Assembly: GCF_019880305.1 (NCBI RefSeq)
Contig: NZ_CP082301.1
Coordinates: 5,580,001 to 5,644,000 of the forward strand
Source of the DNA: Streptomyces decoyicus
Lineage (GTDB): Bacteria; Actinomycetota; Actinomycetes; Streptomycetales; Streptomycetaceae
Direction of reading: 5' to 3'
Length of the DNA stretch: 64,000 bases
Below, one piece after another: positions 25,885 to 34,353 of the stretch (position 1 is the first letter of the stretch; each line of letters begins with the position of its first letter). The notes under the pieces are model-generated. The model saw only the letters and a list, made by a program, of their open reading frames with translations. It was not told the origin of the DNA and did not search any database. The position numbers and the translations under genes were made by a program.

Positions 25885-26817
25885 TCAGGGCGTGCCGGTG
25901 ATCACGGCGGCCACCGTGCTGCCGGGTGCGAAGGCGCCCTCCTCGACCAGCGCCGTCAGCCCGTACAGCAGTTTGGCGACATAGACCCGCTCCAGGGGCA
26001 GCCCGTGCCGGTCCTCGAAGGCGTCCGCGAACGCGTCCAGGTCCGGGGTGCGGCGGGCGTAGCCGCCGCAGTGGAAGCGGTCGTCCAGCCGCCAGTCGCC
26101 GCGCGGCCCGCCGAACGCCCCGCGCTGCAGCTCCTCGACCGTCTCCTGGAGGAAGTGCGGGCGGCCGCCCTTGAGTACGGGAAACCCCAGCGCGCGCTGC
26201 CCCGGGCCCAGCCCCGCGGCGAGCCCGGCGAGTGTGCCGCCCGTTCCGCAGGCCACCGCCACCGTGTCCGCGACCCCGCGCAGCTCCCGGCCCAGCGCCG
26301 TACAGCCTTGGGCGGCAAGGGAGTTGCTGCCGCCCTCCGGTATGACCCGGAAGTCGCCGAAGCGGTCGTGCAGGGTGGCGAGGACGTCCGGGCCGCCGGT
26401 GCGGCGGTAGCGGGCGCGGTCGAGGAAGTACAGCCGCATACCGTCGGCGGCGCAGCGGGCCAGCGAAGGATTGAGCGGTGCGCCGGCGAGCTCGTCGCCG
26501 CGGACCACACCGATGGTGGCGAAGCCGAGCAGCCGGCCGGCCGCCGCGGTGGCCCGAAGATGGTTGGAGTACGCGCCGCCGAAGGTCAGCAGCGCGCGGT
26601 CGCCCGCCGCGGCAGCGGCCCGCAGGTTCGGTGCCAGCTTGCGCCACTTGTTGCCCGGCAGATCCGGGTGGATCAGATCGTCCCGCTTCAGCAGCAGCCG
26701 TACGCCGCGGCGCGCGAACGGCTCGTCCTCGACCTCCTGGACGGGCGAGGGCAGACGCGGGCGCAGGGCGTGCGGATCCGGCAGCGGGCCGGGGGCGGTG
26801 CTGGTCACGCTGCCCAT
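25885..26817 (-). CDS. PLP-dependent ACC-deaminase / D-cysteine-desulfhydrase-like enzyme
   Basis: The 310-residue fold-type II PLP enzyme has the Schiff-base lysine in PGNKWRKL (about residue 56), TFGGAYSNHL binding the substrate carboxylate, and the phosphate loop ACGTGGTLAGLAAGL. The family includes 1-aminocyclopropane-1-carboxylate deaminase, D-cysteine desulfhydrase and L-cuprenyl-type uncharacterised members. The key ACC-deaminase tyrosine pair cannot be confirmed by eye, so specificity is open. Start ATG 26817, with GTG 26808 as an alternative. An amidase gene lies 46 bases upstream on the same strand. Confidence 0.88.
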   Translation of the reverse strand: MGSVTSTAPGPLPDPHALRPRLPSPVQEVEDEPFARRGVRLLLKRDDLIHPDLPGNKWRKLAPNLRAAAAAGDRALLTFGGAYSNHLRATAAAGRLLGFATIGVVRGDELAGAPLNPSLARCAADGMRLYFLDRARYRRTGGPDVLATLHDRFGDFRVIPEGGSNSLAAQGCTALGRELRGVADTVAVACGTGGTLAGLAAGLGPGQRALGFPVLKGGRPHFLQETVEELQRGAFGGPRGDWRLDDRFHCGGYARRTPDLDAFADAFEDRHGLPLERVYVAKLLYGLTALVEEGAFAPGSTVAAVITGTP

Positions 26818-26863
26818 TGTCGCGGGCGGCGGCCGGGCGGGCGCGGCCCGTACCGCCGGCCGC

Positions 26864-27454
26864 TCACTTCAGCCGGGCGCCGATCCGCTCGCGCAGCCAG
26901 GCCATCGTGAAGCCGCGCGGATCGACCTTGCCCGGCTGCCACTCCAGATGCCCGATCACCGAGCGCTCGGTCCAGCCGTGTGCCCGGCACACCGCCGCCA
27001 CGGCCTTCTCCAGCGCGGCCAGCTGGGCCGCGGGCCAGGGATCCTTGCCGTCGCCGAGGTTCTCGCACTCGAAGCCGTAGAAGGCGGAGTTCCCGTCGGT
27101 GTCGGCCTCGTCGTCCGGCGGCAGCCGTTTCTCGGCGATCACCGCGCGCAGGACGTCCCCGTCGCCGAGGCCCGCGTGGTTGGCGCGGCCGTAGCCGACC
27201 AGATGCACCGTGCCGTCCTTGGTGATCACGCCGTGGCACAGCGGTCCCGGCAGGTCAGGGCGGCCGTCGTGGCAGAGCCGGACGGTGCTCGCGGCGCCGG
27301 AGGTGCCGGTGTGGTGCACCATCACGCCGTGCACCGGGCCCCACGGGCCCTTCGTGTTGCGGTTGTGCGTCTCCCAGCCGGCGATCTCGTCGACCCGCAG
27401 CCCTTCGGAGGTGAGCACGTCGAGGAACCGGGCGGCGGACAGGGGTGCGGACAT
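26864..27454 (-). CDS. N-acetylmuramoyl-L-alanine amidase-like protein (amidase_2/PGRP fold)
   Basis: The roughly 196-residue amidase_2 domain shows zinc-ligand histidines in VHGVMVHHTGTSG and in SVIGHLEWQPGKVDP, plus the central YGFECENLGDGKD strand. It would cut the bond between MurNAc and the stem peptide. There is no signal peptide, which is odd for a wall hydrolase and resembles phage- or tail-derived endolysins, so export may be non-classical. I used ATG 27454; a GTG at 27475 extends it by seven residues. The region between it and the next gene has a 33-bp repeat. Confidence 0.85.
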   Translation of the reverse strand: MSAPLSAARFLDVLTSEGLRVDEIAGWETHNRNTKGPWGPVHGVMVHHTGTSGAASTVRLCHDGRPDLPGPLCHGVITKDGTVHLVGYGRANHAGLGDGDVLRAVIAEKRLPPDDEADTDGNSAFYGFECENLGDGKDPWPAAQLAALEKAVAAVCRAHGWTERSVIGHLEWQPGKVDPRGFTMAWLRERIGARLK

Positions 27455-27571
27455 GGCCCACTCCGATGCGGACACGGCGGCCGCCGACCGCGCACCGCCT
27501 CATGTCTCGCTTGTACGGGACGGGGCCGTGCCGGGGGAGGGGAACGGCACAACGCGGGCGGTTCGTTCGGG

Positions 27572-27637
27572 AATGTACGAGCGGTTTCGGCCGCCCGCCG
27601 GGCCAATGCACGAGCGGTATCGGCCGCCCGCCGGGCC
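27572..27637. repeat. 33-bp tandem duplication
   Basis: Two adjacent copies (27572-27604 and 27605-27637) begin AATGYACGAGCGGTWTCGG and end CGCCCGCCGGGCC. They differ at two positions. The period is a multiple of three and the plus strand would read MYERFRPPAGP then MHERYRPPAGP, but no gene start or coding bias supports translation. Confidence 0.7.
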
Positions 27638-27703
27638 CAGGCCGCGCCGGCGGTCCGTCAGGACCGTGCGCGCCCGTGCCCTGCCGCTATACCGGGCCGT
27701 CCG

Positions 27704-27943
27704 CTACCCGTTCGAGTGCAGGAACGCGTCCCCGTGCGCGTTGACATGCGCCTCGAGGGTGTTGAGCGCGTCCCGGGTCGCCTCGGGCGAGCCGCTGCCC
27801 CGCCGCTCGGCGAAGTACGCGGAGCCCAGCTTTCTCAGCAGCTCGTTGCCGGCGCGGTTCTGTTGCACCTCGTCGACCTTCTGCTTGCCCTGCTCCAGTC
27901 CGTGCCGTGCCTGCTCCTTGGCGCGGTCGAGAAACCCTGCCAT
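27704..27943 (-). CDS. Small hydrophilic conserved-type protein, unknown function
   Basis: The 79-residue protein starts MAGFLDRAKEQARHGLEQGK and is charged and mostly helical, followed by a Gly/Ser turn and EATRDALNTLEAHVNAHG. The first 40 residues resemble the amphipathic repeats of stress-related or antitoxin-like small Streptomyces proteins, but I cannot assign a family. GGAGGTG five bases before ATG 27943 makes the start certain. It is divergent from the AraC gene. Confidence 0.75.
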   Translation of the reverse strand: MAGFLDRAKEQARHGLEQGKQKVDEVQQNRAGNELLRKLGSAYFAERRGSGSPEATRDALNTLEAHVNAHGDAFLHSNG

Positions 27944-28023
27944 GTGCCACCTCCGGTGCGGTCCGTGTCGTAAGGGATCAACGGCGCGGACGGCCGTGAG
28001 GTTCCCGTGCCAGGCTGGGGGAC

Positions 28024-28806
28024 GTGGGCGAAGAGCGCGACCCGGACGAGCCATTCGGCGTATCGGGCGGATACCGGGAGCGGGTGTCCCGGCCGGCCGG
28101 CGCGGTGCTGTGGACCCGCACCACCCTGCCGGCCCGCCCGGTGCTGCCCGACGGCTGTACGGATCTGATCTGGAGCGGGGGCCGACTGCTGGTGGCGGGG
28201 CCCGACACCGGGCCGCATCTCCCGGGGGAGGCCGTGCCCGGCGCCCTTCCCCGTGGCCCTGAGGGCGGGCGAGGCACCCCCATCGTGGGGCTGCGCTTCG
28301 CACCGGGCCAGGGCCCGGCCGTCTTCGGCGTACCGGCCCACGAACTACGCGATCAACGGGTGCCGTTGGCGGACCTGTGGCCCGCCGGCCGGGTACGGGA
28401 GCTGGCCGGGCGGCTGGCGGAGGCGGGGGCGACGGCCAGCGGGGGCGGTGTGGGCCGCCTTCTGGAGGAGACCGCCGTGGCCCGCCTCCGGGATGCCACC
28501 ACGACAGGGGGCCGCACCGCCGCCGTCGCCGCGGCGCTCGCCCGCGGCCGCCCCGTCGCCGAGGTGGCCCGCGCCGTGGCCCTCAGCGAACGCCAGCTGC
28601 ACCGGCTGAGCCTGGACGCCTTCGGCTACGGCCCCAAGACCCTGACCCGGGTGCTCCGGCTCGTCCGCGCGCTCGACCTGGCGCGCTCCGGGATGCCGTA
28701 CGCACAGGTCGCGGTGCGTGCCGGATACGCGGATCAGGCGCACCTCGCCCGCGAGGTGAAGTCGCTGGCGGGGGCCCCGATGGGGGTGCTGCTCGCCCCG
28801 GGTTAG
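28024..28806 (+). CDS. AraC-family regulator (DUF6597-type N-terminus)
   Basis: The 260-residue protein's N-terminal half (VLPDGCTDLIWSGGRLLVAGP) is the AraC-like sensor found in many Streptomyces regulators. The C-terminal half has two helix-turn-helix units: RPVAEVARAVALSERQLHRL and MPYAQVAVRAGYADQAHLAR followed by EVKSLAGAPMGVLL. The start is GTG 28024, preceded by GGGGGAC. Its stop region contains the -10 element of the glutaminase gene, so transcription of the two genes is closely linked. The target is unknown. Confidence 0.88.
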   Translation: MGEERDPDEPFGVSGGYRERVSRPAGAVLWTRTTLPARPVLPDGCTDLIWSGGRLLVAGPDTGPHLPGEAVPGALPRGPEGGRGTPIVGLRFAPGQGPAVFGVPAHELRDQRVPLADLWPAGRVRELAGRLAEAGATASGGGVGRLLEETAVARLRDATTTGGRTAAVAAALARGRPVAEVARAVALSERQLHRLSLDAFGYGPKTLTRVLRLVRALDLARSGMPYAQVAVRAGYADQAHLAREVKSLAGAPMGVLLAPG

Positions 28807-28816
28807 CGTGTCCGTC

Positions 28817-29737
28817 ATGGACTACCAGGCCGTTCTCGAGGAGGTAGCGGCCCACGCCAGGCCGTACGTGCGCCAGGGCCGGGTCGCCGACTACATACCG
28901 GCGCTCGAGCGGGTGTCCGCGGACCGTTTCGGGATCGCGGTGGCCGATATCAACGGTGACGTGTACGGGGTCGGCGACTGGGAGACCCCGTTCTCCGTGC
29001 AGTCCATTTCCAAGACGTTCTCGCTGGCGCTGGTGATGGCCCAGAGCCACGGCGGCCACGACAGCATCTGGCAGCGAGTGGGCCGCGAGCCGTCCGGTAC
29101 GCCGTTCAACTCGCTGGTCCAGCTGGAGGCGGAGAACGGCATCCCCCGTAACCCGTTCATCAACGCGGGCGCGCTGGTGGTCACCGACCGGCTGCAGACC
29201 CTCACCGGCGACGCCAGCACCTCGATGCTGCACTTCCTGCGTGAGGAGAGCGGCAACCAGGACCTCGCCTTCGACCAGGCGGTGGCCGACTCCGAGGCCG
29301 AACACGGCGACCGCAATGCCGCCCTGGCGCATTTCATGGCGTCCTTCGGCAATCTGGAGAACCCCGTCCCCAGCGTCATCGAGCACTACTTCTGGCAGTG
29401 CTCGATCGAGATGAGCTGCCGGGATCTGGCCGTCGCCGGCGGATTCCTGGCCCGCCACGGGCTGCGCGCCGACGGCAGCCGCCTGCTGGAGGCCCGCGAG
29501 GCCAAGCGGATCAACGCGGTGATGCTGACCTGCGGGACGTACGACGCGGCCGGGGAGTTCGCCTACCGGGTCGGGCTGCCCGCGAAGAGCGGGGTCGGCG
29601 GCGGCATCATCGCCGTGATCCCCGGCCGCTGCACGCTGTGCGTCTGGAGCCCGGGACTCGACGCCCGCGGCAACTCCGTCGCGGGCGCCGCGGCCCTGGA
29701 CCACTTCACGACGCTGACCGGATGGTCGGTGTTCTGA
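28817..29737 (+). CDS. glsA: Glutaminase (GlsA type)
   Basis: The 306-residue serine-dependent beta-lactamase-like glutaminase hydrolyses glutamine to glutamate and ammonia. Motifs are FSVQSISKTFSLAL (nucleophile Ser in S-I-S-K), ENGIPRNPFINAGALVV, and the late GLPAKSGVGGGIIAVIPG (KSGVGGG). TAGCGT at 28804-28809 lies seven bases before ATG 28817, so the transcript is probably leaderless, with its promoter inside the last codons of the upstream araC-type gene. Length is normal for the family. Confidence 0.95.
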   Translation: MDYQAVLEEVAAHARPYVRQGRVADYIPALERVSADRFGIAVADINGDVYGVGDWETPFSVQSISKTFSLALVMAQSHGGHDSIWQRVGREPSGTPFNSLVQLEAENGIPRNPFINAGALVVTDRLQTLTGDASTSMLHFLREESGNQDLAFDQAVADSEAEHGDRNAALAHFMASFGNLENPVPSVIEHYFWQCSIEMSCRDLAVAGGFLARHGLRADGSRLLEAREAKRINAVMLTCGTYDAAGEFAYRVGLPAKSGVGGGIIAVIPGRCTLCVWSPGLDARGNSVAGAAALDHFTTLTGWSVF

Positions 29738-29833
29738 CGCGATTGCGCGGGATCACCGGCCCGGGGCCGGGCCCCGGCTGCCGTTGTGGGCGCCGACCGG
29801 CTGGCGCATCGTGGGCGTAGGAGGTGCACCGCC

Positions 29834-30067
29834 ATGGAGCACGAGATGCGCGCCGAGTACGAGGAAGGCGTTCTGCCGCATGCGGACACGCCGGTGAAGA
29901 TCTGGCACATGGTGCGGCTGGAAGGCACCACCGCGATGTGCGGGCGGGAGCTGGCACCGGCAGCGGCCACCCAAACGGCCGAGGTCTGGGGCACGCCCAA
30001 GGGCGAGCCCTTCTGCCACAGCTGCGGCGCGCTGTACCTGCGCGAGCACCCCGGGGACACCGGCTAG
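29834..30067 (+). CDS. Small cysteine-containing protein, unknown function
   Basis: The 77-residue protein begins MEHEMRAEYEEGVLPHADTP and ends FCHSCGALYLREHPGDTG. Cysteines in TAMCGREL and FCHSCG could form a zinc ribbon (C-x~37-C-x2-C with His). Similar short proteins of about this length are common in Streptomyces without known role. The start ATG 29834 follows GGAGGTG; ATG 29846 is in frame. It is followed immediately by a hairpin shared with the convergent VOC gene. Confidence 0.8.
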   Translation: MEHEMRAEYEEGVLPHADTPVKIWHMVRLEGTTAMCGRELAPAAATQTAEVWGTPKGEPFCHSCGALYLREHPGDTG

Positions 30068-30075
30068 GGACTTTG

Positions 30076-30099
30076 AAGACAGTCCCTTGGAACTGTCTT
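30076..30099. terminator. Bidirectional terminator
   Basis: AAGACAGT (30076-30083) and ACTGTCTT (30092-30099) are perfect 8-bp arms around CCCTTGGA, between two convergent genes; the right arm overlaps the VOC stop codon. The flanking GGGACTTTGAAGACAG recurs exactly at 57918. Confidence 0.75.
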
Positions 30100-30547
30100 A
30101 CGGCTGTCCCCCGGCCGTCCCCTGGGGCAGCGGCGCGAACAGATCGACCCCATGGCCGTCCGGGTCCTGTACGACGGCGTAGCGCTGCCCCCAGAAGGCA
30201 TCCCACGGCGCCTTCTCGCCCGTATAGCCGGCGGCGGTGAGCTCCGCGTAGACCGCGTCGACCCCGGCGGGTCCCGCGCACTCGAACGCGAGCGCCGTAG
30301 GGGTGCCGTCCTGCGGCGGCGTCCAGTCCGGGTCGATGGCACGCGCGGTGTCCTGGGTGTCCCACATCAGCCGCAGGCCGCCGGGGAGCTGCGCCTCGGC
30401 GTGCGGGGCGCCGTCCGCTTCGGCGGGGACGTCCAGGCCGAGGCGGCGGTAGAAGGCGAGGGCCGCGGCCATGTCGGCCACGACCATGCCGACGGCTGCG
30501 AACCGTGGTGTGGACGGTGTGGTGGTGGAGGAAGAAGTGGTGGTCAT
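30098..30547 (-). CDS. VOC-superfamily (glyoxalase-like) protein
   Basis: The 149-residue protein has two beta-alpha-beta-beta-beta modules. The first is FAAVGMVVADMAAALAFYRR (about 15-60); the second ends AVVQDPDGHGVDLFAPLP, the usual DPDG motif. Metal ligands expected in dioxygenase members are not fully present, so it may be a binding or resistance protein rather than a lyase. Start ATG 30547, preceded by a Thr/Ser-rich lead. The open frame extends upstream through antisense of the KAS III gene and was not used. Confidence 0.88.
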   Translation of the reverse strand: MTTTSSSTTTPSTPRFAAVGMVVADMAAALAFYRRLGLDVPAEADGAPHAEAQLPGGLRLMWDTQDTARAIDPDWTPPQDGTPTALAFECAGPAGVDAVYAELTAAGYTGEKAPWDAFWGQRYAVVQDPDGHGVDLFAPLPQGTAGGQP

Positions 30548-30611
30548 GCGGCGAGCGTAGGCGGCCCGCCGGGCCACGGTCTTGAACGAATCGGACGCGG
30601 CACCGGCCGCC

Positions 30612-31550
30612 TCACGGGCAGCTGATGACCTGCCCCGCGTACGAGAGGTTGCCGCCGAAGGCGAACAGCAGCACCGGGGCACCGGAGCTGATCTCGCGCC
30701 GCTCGACCAGCTTGGACAGGGCGAGCGGCACGGATGCCGCGGAGGTGTTCCCGGAGTCGACGACGTCCTTGGCGACCACCGCGTTGACCGCGCCGAGCCG
30801 CTCCGCGACCGGCTCGATGATCCGCAGGTTGGCCTGGTGCAGCACCACGCCGGCGAGATCGGCGGGTGCGATCCCGGAGCGCTCGCACACCTTGCGGGCG
30901 ATGGCCGGCAGCTGGGTGGTCGCCCAGCGGTAGACGGTCTGGCCCTCCTGGGCGAACCGGGCCGGCTCGCCCTCGATACGGATCGCACCGCCCATCTGCG
31001 GCACCGAGCCCCACAGCACCGGACCGATCTCCTGCTCCGGGGAGGCGCTGACCACCGCGGCGCCCGCCCCATCGCCGACCAGCACACAGGTCGAGCGGTC
31101 CGTCCAGTCGACGACCCCGGTGAACTTCTCCGCCCCGATGACCAGCGCATGGGTCGCGGAGCCGGCCCGGATGGCGTGGTCGGCGGTGGCCAGTGCATGG
31201 GTGAAGCCGGCGCAGACGACGTTGAGGTCCATCGTCGCGGGGGCGTCCAGCCCGAGTCGGGCGGCGACCCGGGCCGCGGTGTTCGGGCTGCGGTCGGTGG
31301 CCGTGCAGGTGGCGACCAGCACCAAGTCGATGTCCTGCGGGGCCAGGCCGCTGGCGGCCAGGGCCTTGGCCGCGGCGGCGGCCGCCATCGAGTCCACCGT
31401 CTCGTCCGGGGCGGCGACATGGCGGGTGCGGATGCCGACCCGGCTGCGGATCCAGGCGTCGTCGGTGTCGACCATTTTGGCGAGGTCGTCGTTGGTGAGC
31501 ACGCCGGAGGGCTGGTAATGGCCGAGAGCCAGGACGCGTGACCCGGTCAT
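30612..31550 (-). CDS. 3-oxoacyl-ACP synthase III (FabH-like)
   Basis: The 312-residue KAS III has the catalytic triad: Cys in LNVVCAGFTHAL (about 113), His in VVLHQANLRI (about 242) and Asn in SGNTSAASVP (about 272). It condenses a CoA-bound starter with malonyl-ACP. It is a stand-alone paralogue, not flanked by fabD/acpP/fabF, so a role in specialised lipid or a distinct starter unit is possible. Start ATG 31550. The next 418 bases upstream have no gene. Confidence 0.92.
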   Translation of the reverse strand: MTGSRVLALGHYQPSGVLTNDDLAKMVDTDDAWIRSRVGIRTRHVAAPDETVDSMAAAAAAKALAASGLAPQDIDLVLVATCTATDRSPNTAARVAARLGLDAPATMDLNVVCAGFTHALATADHAIRAGSATHALVIGAEKFTGVVDWTDRSTCVLVGDGAGAAVVSASPEQEIGPVLWGSVPQMGGAIRIEGEPARFAQEGQTVYRWATTQLPAIARKVCERSGIAPADLAGVVLHQANLRIIEPVAERLGAVNAVVAKDVVDSGNTSAASVPLALSKLVERREISSGAPVLLFAFGGNLSYAGQVISCP

Positions 31551-31990
31551 GAATTCCCCTGTACGTGGGTGGGCGGTATGTCACCCAGTCTCACCCCTCG
31601 GTCCCGGCCGGCGGCTGCGTGAACTGCCAATCTTCGGTCGCCAGAACTGGAGACAGTTGTCAGAACCGGGGAGATCCGGCCGCGGTGTCGGGTCCGCGGC
31701 GCCGGGTCCGTGCCGCCGGGTCCGGGCCGCCGGGTCCGCGGGCGCCCCCATACGGTGCGGGGCGCCCGCGGACGGCGGGGCGGGATCACGCAGGGGCAGC
31801 AGCCTGCCCGATCCAACGGGAGAGCCACGGCCTCCCCGGGGTATTGCTCCGCTCGCGGGCGCGTCCCGGGGGCTCTTCTCCCACCACCGGGACGCGCCCG
31901 GAGGCTCTCCGCGTTCGGGACAGCGCCCGGAAACGTCCTGCTCCCGGGACAGCGCCCGGAACTCTCCGCTACCCGGACAGCGCCCGGAAG
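31551..31990. repeat. Non-coding stretch with 14-bp and 28/29-bp direct repeats
   Basis: The gap between the KAS III gene and copA contains no credible gene. Around 31688-31740 the motif GCCGGGTCCG recurs about every 14-15 bases. At 31887-31990 a motif CGGGACAGCGCCCGGAA occurs at 31916 and 31945, with diverged copies at 31887 and 31973, the last running into the copA stop codon and its final codons. These repeats are probably folded 3' ends. Confidence 0.7.
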
Positions 31991-34278
31991 CGTCGCAGCC
32001 GCAGGCTGTTGCCGACGACGAAGACCGAGGAGAACGCCATCGCGGCCCCGGCGATCATCGGATTGAGGAGCCCGGCCGCGGCCAGCGGCAGCGCCGCCAC
32101 GTTGTAGCCGAACGCCCAGAACAGATTGGTCCGGATGGTGCCGAGGGTCGCACGGGCCAGCCGGATGGCGTCCGCCGCGGCGCGCAGATCGCCCCGTACG
32201 AGGGTGAGGTCACCGGCCTCGATGGCGGCGTCGGTGCCGGTGCCCATCGCCAGCCCCAGGTCGGCGCGGGCCAGCGCGGCCGCGTCGTTGACGCCGTCGC
32301 CGACCATGGCCACCGAGCGGCCCTCGGACTGCAACCGCTCGACGACCGCCACCTTGTCCTCGGGGAGCACCTCGGCGATCACCTCGTCGATCCCGACCTC
32401 GGCGGCGACCGCCGCCGCGACGGCCTCGTTGTCGCCGGTCAGCAGCACCGGCGTCAGCCCCAGGTCCCGCAGCCGGCGCACCGCCTCGGCGCTGGTGGGC
32501 TTCACCGCGTCGGACACGACCAGCACCGCGCGCGCCGCACCGTCCCAGCCGACGGTGACCGCCGTACGGCCCTCGGCCTCGGCCGCGGCCTTGGCGGCGG
32601 CCAGCTCGGGCGTCAGGAACTGGGACCACTGGTGCAGCAGCTGCTCACGGCCCACGAGGACGGCGTGCCCCTCGACCACTCCCCGGACGCCCAGGCCCGG
32701 GACGTTCGTGAAGTCCTCGGGGGCGGGCAGGGCGCCCGCCGCCGCGTCGCCCTCCGCGGTCCGCTGCTCGGCGCCGGTGACGATGGCGCGGGCGATGGGG
32801 TGCTCGGAGGCGTGCTCCAGCGCGCCGGCCAGCCGCAGCACCTCCGGCTCGGTGGCGCCCTCGGCGAGGTGGACCCCGGTCAGTGTCATCACACCGGTGG
32901 TGACCGTGCCGGTCTTGTCCAGGACGACGGTGTCCACCCGCCGGGTCGACTCCAGCACCTCGGGTCCCTTGAGCAGGATGCCGAGCTGGGCGCCGCGGCC
33001 GGTACCGACCATCAGCGCGGTCGGCGTGGCCAGTCCCAGCGCGCACGGGCAAGCGATGATCAGGACGGCGACGGCCGCGGTGAAGGCGGTCACCGCGCCC
33101 GCGCCGGTGGCGAGCCAGTAGCCGAGCGTGCCGAGGGCGAGCGCGATCACGACCGGGACGAAGACCGCGGAGATCCGGTCGGCCAGCCGCTGGGCCGCGG
33201 CCTTGCCGTTCTGGGCGTCCTCGACCAGCCGCGCCATCCGGGCGAGCTGGGTGTCCGCGCCGATCCGGGTGGCCTCGACGACCAGCCGGCCGCCCGCGTT
33301 GACGGTGGCGCCGGTGACGGTGTCGCCGGGGGAGACCTCGACCGGGACGGACTCGCCGGTGAGCATCGAGGCATCCACGGCGGAGGAGCCCTCCACCACC
33401 GTCCCGTCGGTGGCGATCTTCTCCCCGGGCCGTACGGTGAAACGGTCGCCGACCCTCAAGTCGGCCGTGGGGATGCGCACTTCACGGCCGTCGCGCAGCA
33501 CGGCGACATCCTTGGCGCCCAGCTCCAGGAGCGCCCGCAGCGCCGCACCCGCCTTGCGCTTCGCGCGCGCCTCGAAGTAGCGGCCGGCCAGGATGAAGGT
33601 GGTGACCCCGGCCGCGGCCTCCAGATAGATGCTGCCGCTGCCGTCGGTGCGGGCGATGGTCAGCTCGAACGGGTGCGTCATCCCCGGCATGCCCGCGGTG
33701 CCGAAGAACAGCGCCCACACCGACCAGCCCAGTGCGGCGAGGGTGCCCATCGAGACGAGGGTGTCCATCGTGGCGCTGCCGTGCCGCAGATTCGTCCAGG
33801 CGGCCTGGTGGAACGGCCAGGCGCCGTACGCCACCACCGGCGCGGCCAGGGTCAGCGAAAGCCACTGCCAGTTGGTGAACTGGAGGGGCGGCACCATCGC
33901 CATCAGCACCACCGGGACGGACAGGGCGAGGGAGATCAGCAGACGCCGGCGGAGCGGGGCGGGCCCGTCGCCGTCGGCTTGGCCGTCCGTCCCGCCCCGG
34001 CCTTCGCCGCCGGTGGGTCCGGCGGCCTCCGGCGCCGCGGCGGGCGGCTCCGGGAGGACCGCGGTGTAGCCGGTCCGCTCCACGGTGGCGATCAGGTCGG
34101 CGGCCGCCACACCGCTGCCCGCCGCCACGGTCACCTTGGCCTTCTCGGTGGCGTAGTTGACGGTGGCGGTCACCCCCTCCATGCGATTGAGCTTCTTCTC
34201 GATACGGGCGGCGCACGAGGCGCACGTCATCCCGCCGATCTCCAATTCGACGCCGTGCTCTTCGACCGCGGTGGTCAT
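31969..34278 (-). CDS. copA: Copper-exporting P1B-type ATPase
   Basis: The 769-residue P1B-1 ATPase has an N-terminal heavy-metal-associated domain with GGMTCASCAARIE, eight membrane helices, the TGES phosphatase loop (MLTGESVPVE), the CPC metal site in IIACPCALGLATP, phosphorylation site DKTGTVTTG, the SEHPIARAIV nucleotide site and GDGVNDAAAL. CPC plus CxxC indicates Cu(I) efflux from the cytosol. Start ATG 34278. A CsoR-type palindrome lies 48 bases upstream, so copper probably induces it. There is no copZ chaperone gene next to it. Confidence 0.95.
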   Translation of the reverse strand: MTTAVEEHGVELEIGGMTCASCAARIEKKLNRMEGVTATVNYATEKAKVTVAAGSGVAAADLIATVERTGYTAVLPEPPAAAPEAAGPTGGEGRGGTDGQADGDGPAPLRRRLLISLALSVPVVLMAMVPPLQFTNWQWLSLTLAAPVVAYGAWPFHQAAWTNLRHGSATMDTLVSMGTLAALGWSVWALFFGTAGMPGMTHPFELTIARTDGSGSIYLEAAAGVTTFILAGRYFEARAKRKAGAALRALLELGAKDVAVLRDGREVRIPTADLRVGDRFTVRPGEKIATDGTVVEGSSAVDASMLTGESVPVEVSPGDTVTGATVNAGGRLVVEATRIGADTQLARMARLVEDAQNGKAAAQRLADRISAVFVPVVIALALGTLGYWLATGAGAVTAFTAAVAVLIIACPCALGLATPTALMVGTGRGAQLGILLKGPEVLESTRRVDTVVLDKTGTVTTGVMTLTGVHLAEGATEPEVLRLAGALEHASEHPIARAIVTGAEQRTAEGDAAAGALPAPEDFTNVPGLGVRGVVEGHAVLVGREQLLHQWSQFLTPELAAAKAAAEAEGRTAVTVGWDGAARAVLVVSDAVKPTSAEAVRRLRDLGLTPVLLTGDNEAVAAAVAAEVGIDEVIAEVLPEDKVAVVERLQSEGRSVAMVGDGVNDAAALARADLGLAMGTGTDAAIEAGDLTLVRGDLRAAADAIRLARATLGTIRTNLFWAFGYNVAALPLAAAGLLNPMIAGAAMAFSSVFVVGNSLRLRRFRALSG

Positions 34279-34325
34279 GCCAGCTCCTCGGTGTGCTGCG
34301 GGTGCGCGTTACCCGAGTCAACCAT

Positions 34326-34342
34326 ATACCCCCCTAGGGTAT
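34326..34342. promoter_or_regulatory. CsoR-type copper operator upstream of copA
   Basis: ATACCC-CCCTA-GGGTAT is a perfect inverted repeat with 6-bp arms, in the TACCC/GGGTA style of Streptomyces CsoR sites. It sits between copA and the WYL regulator stop codon and would control copA. No csoR gene is in the window. Confidence 0.65.
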
Positions 34343-34353
34343 TCCTCCGTGCG

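Noticed and set aside
23358..25901. 847-codon plus-strand frame
   Set aside because: It overlaps the antiporter in another phase and crosses antisense of two genes; low-complexity Arg/Ala/Gly composition shows it is a shadow.
27572..27660. Coding of the repeat MYERFRPPAGP/MHERYRPPAGP
   Set aside because: The in-frame peptide repeat has no supported start; the frame is open only because of high GC.
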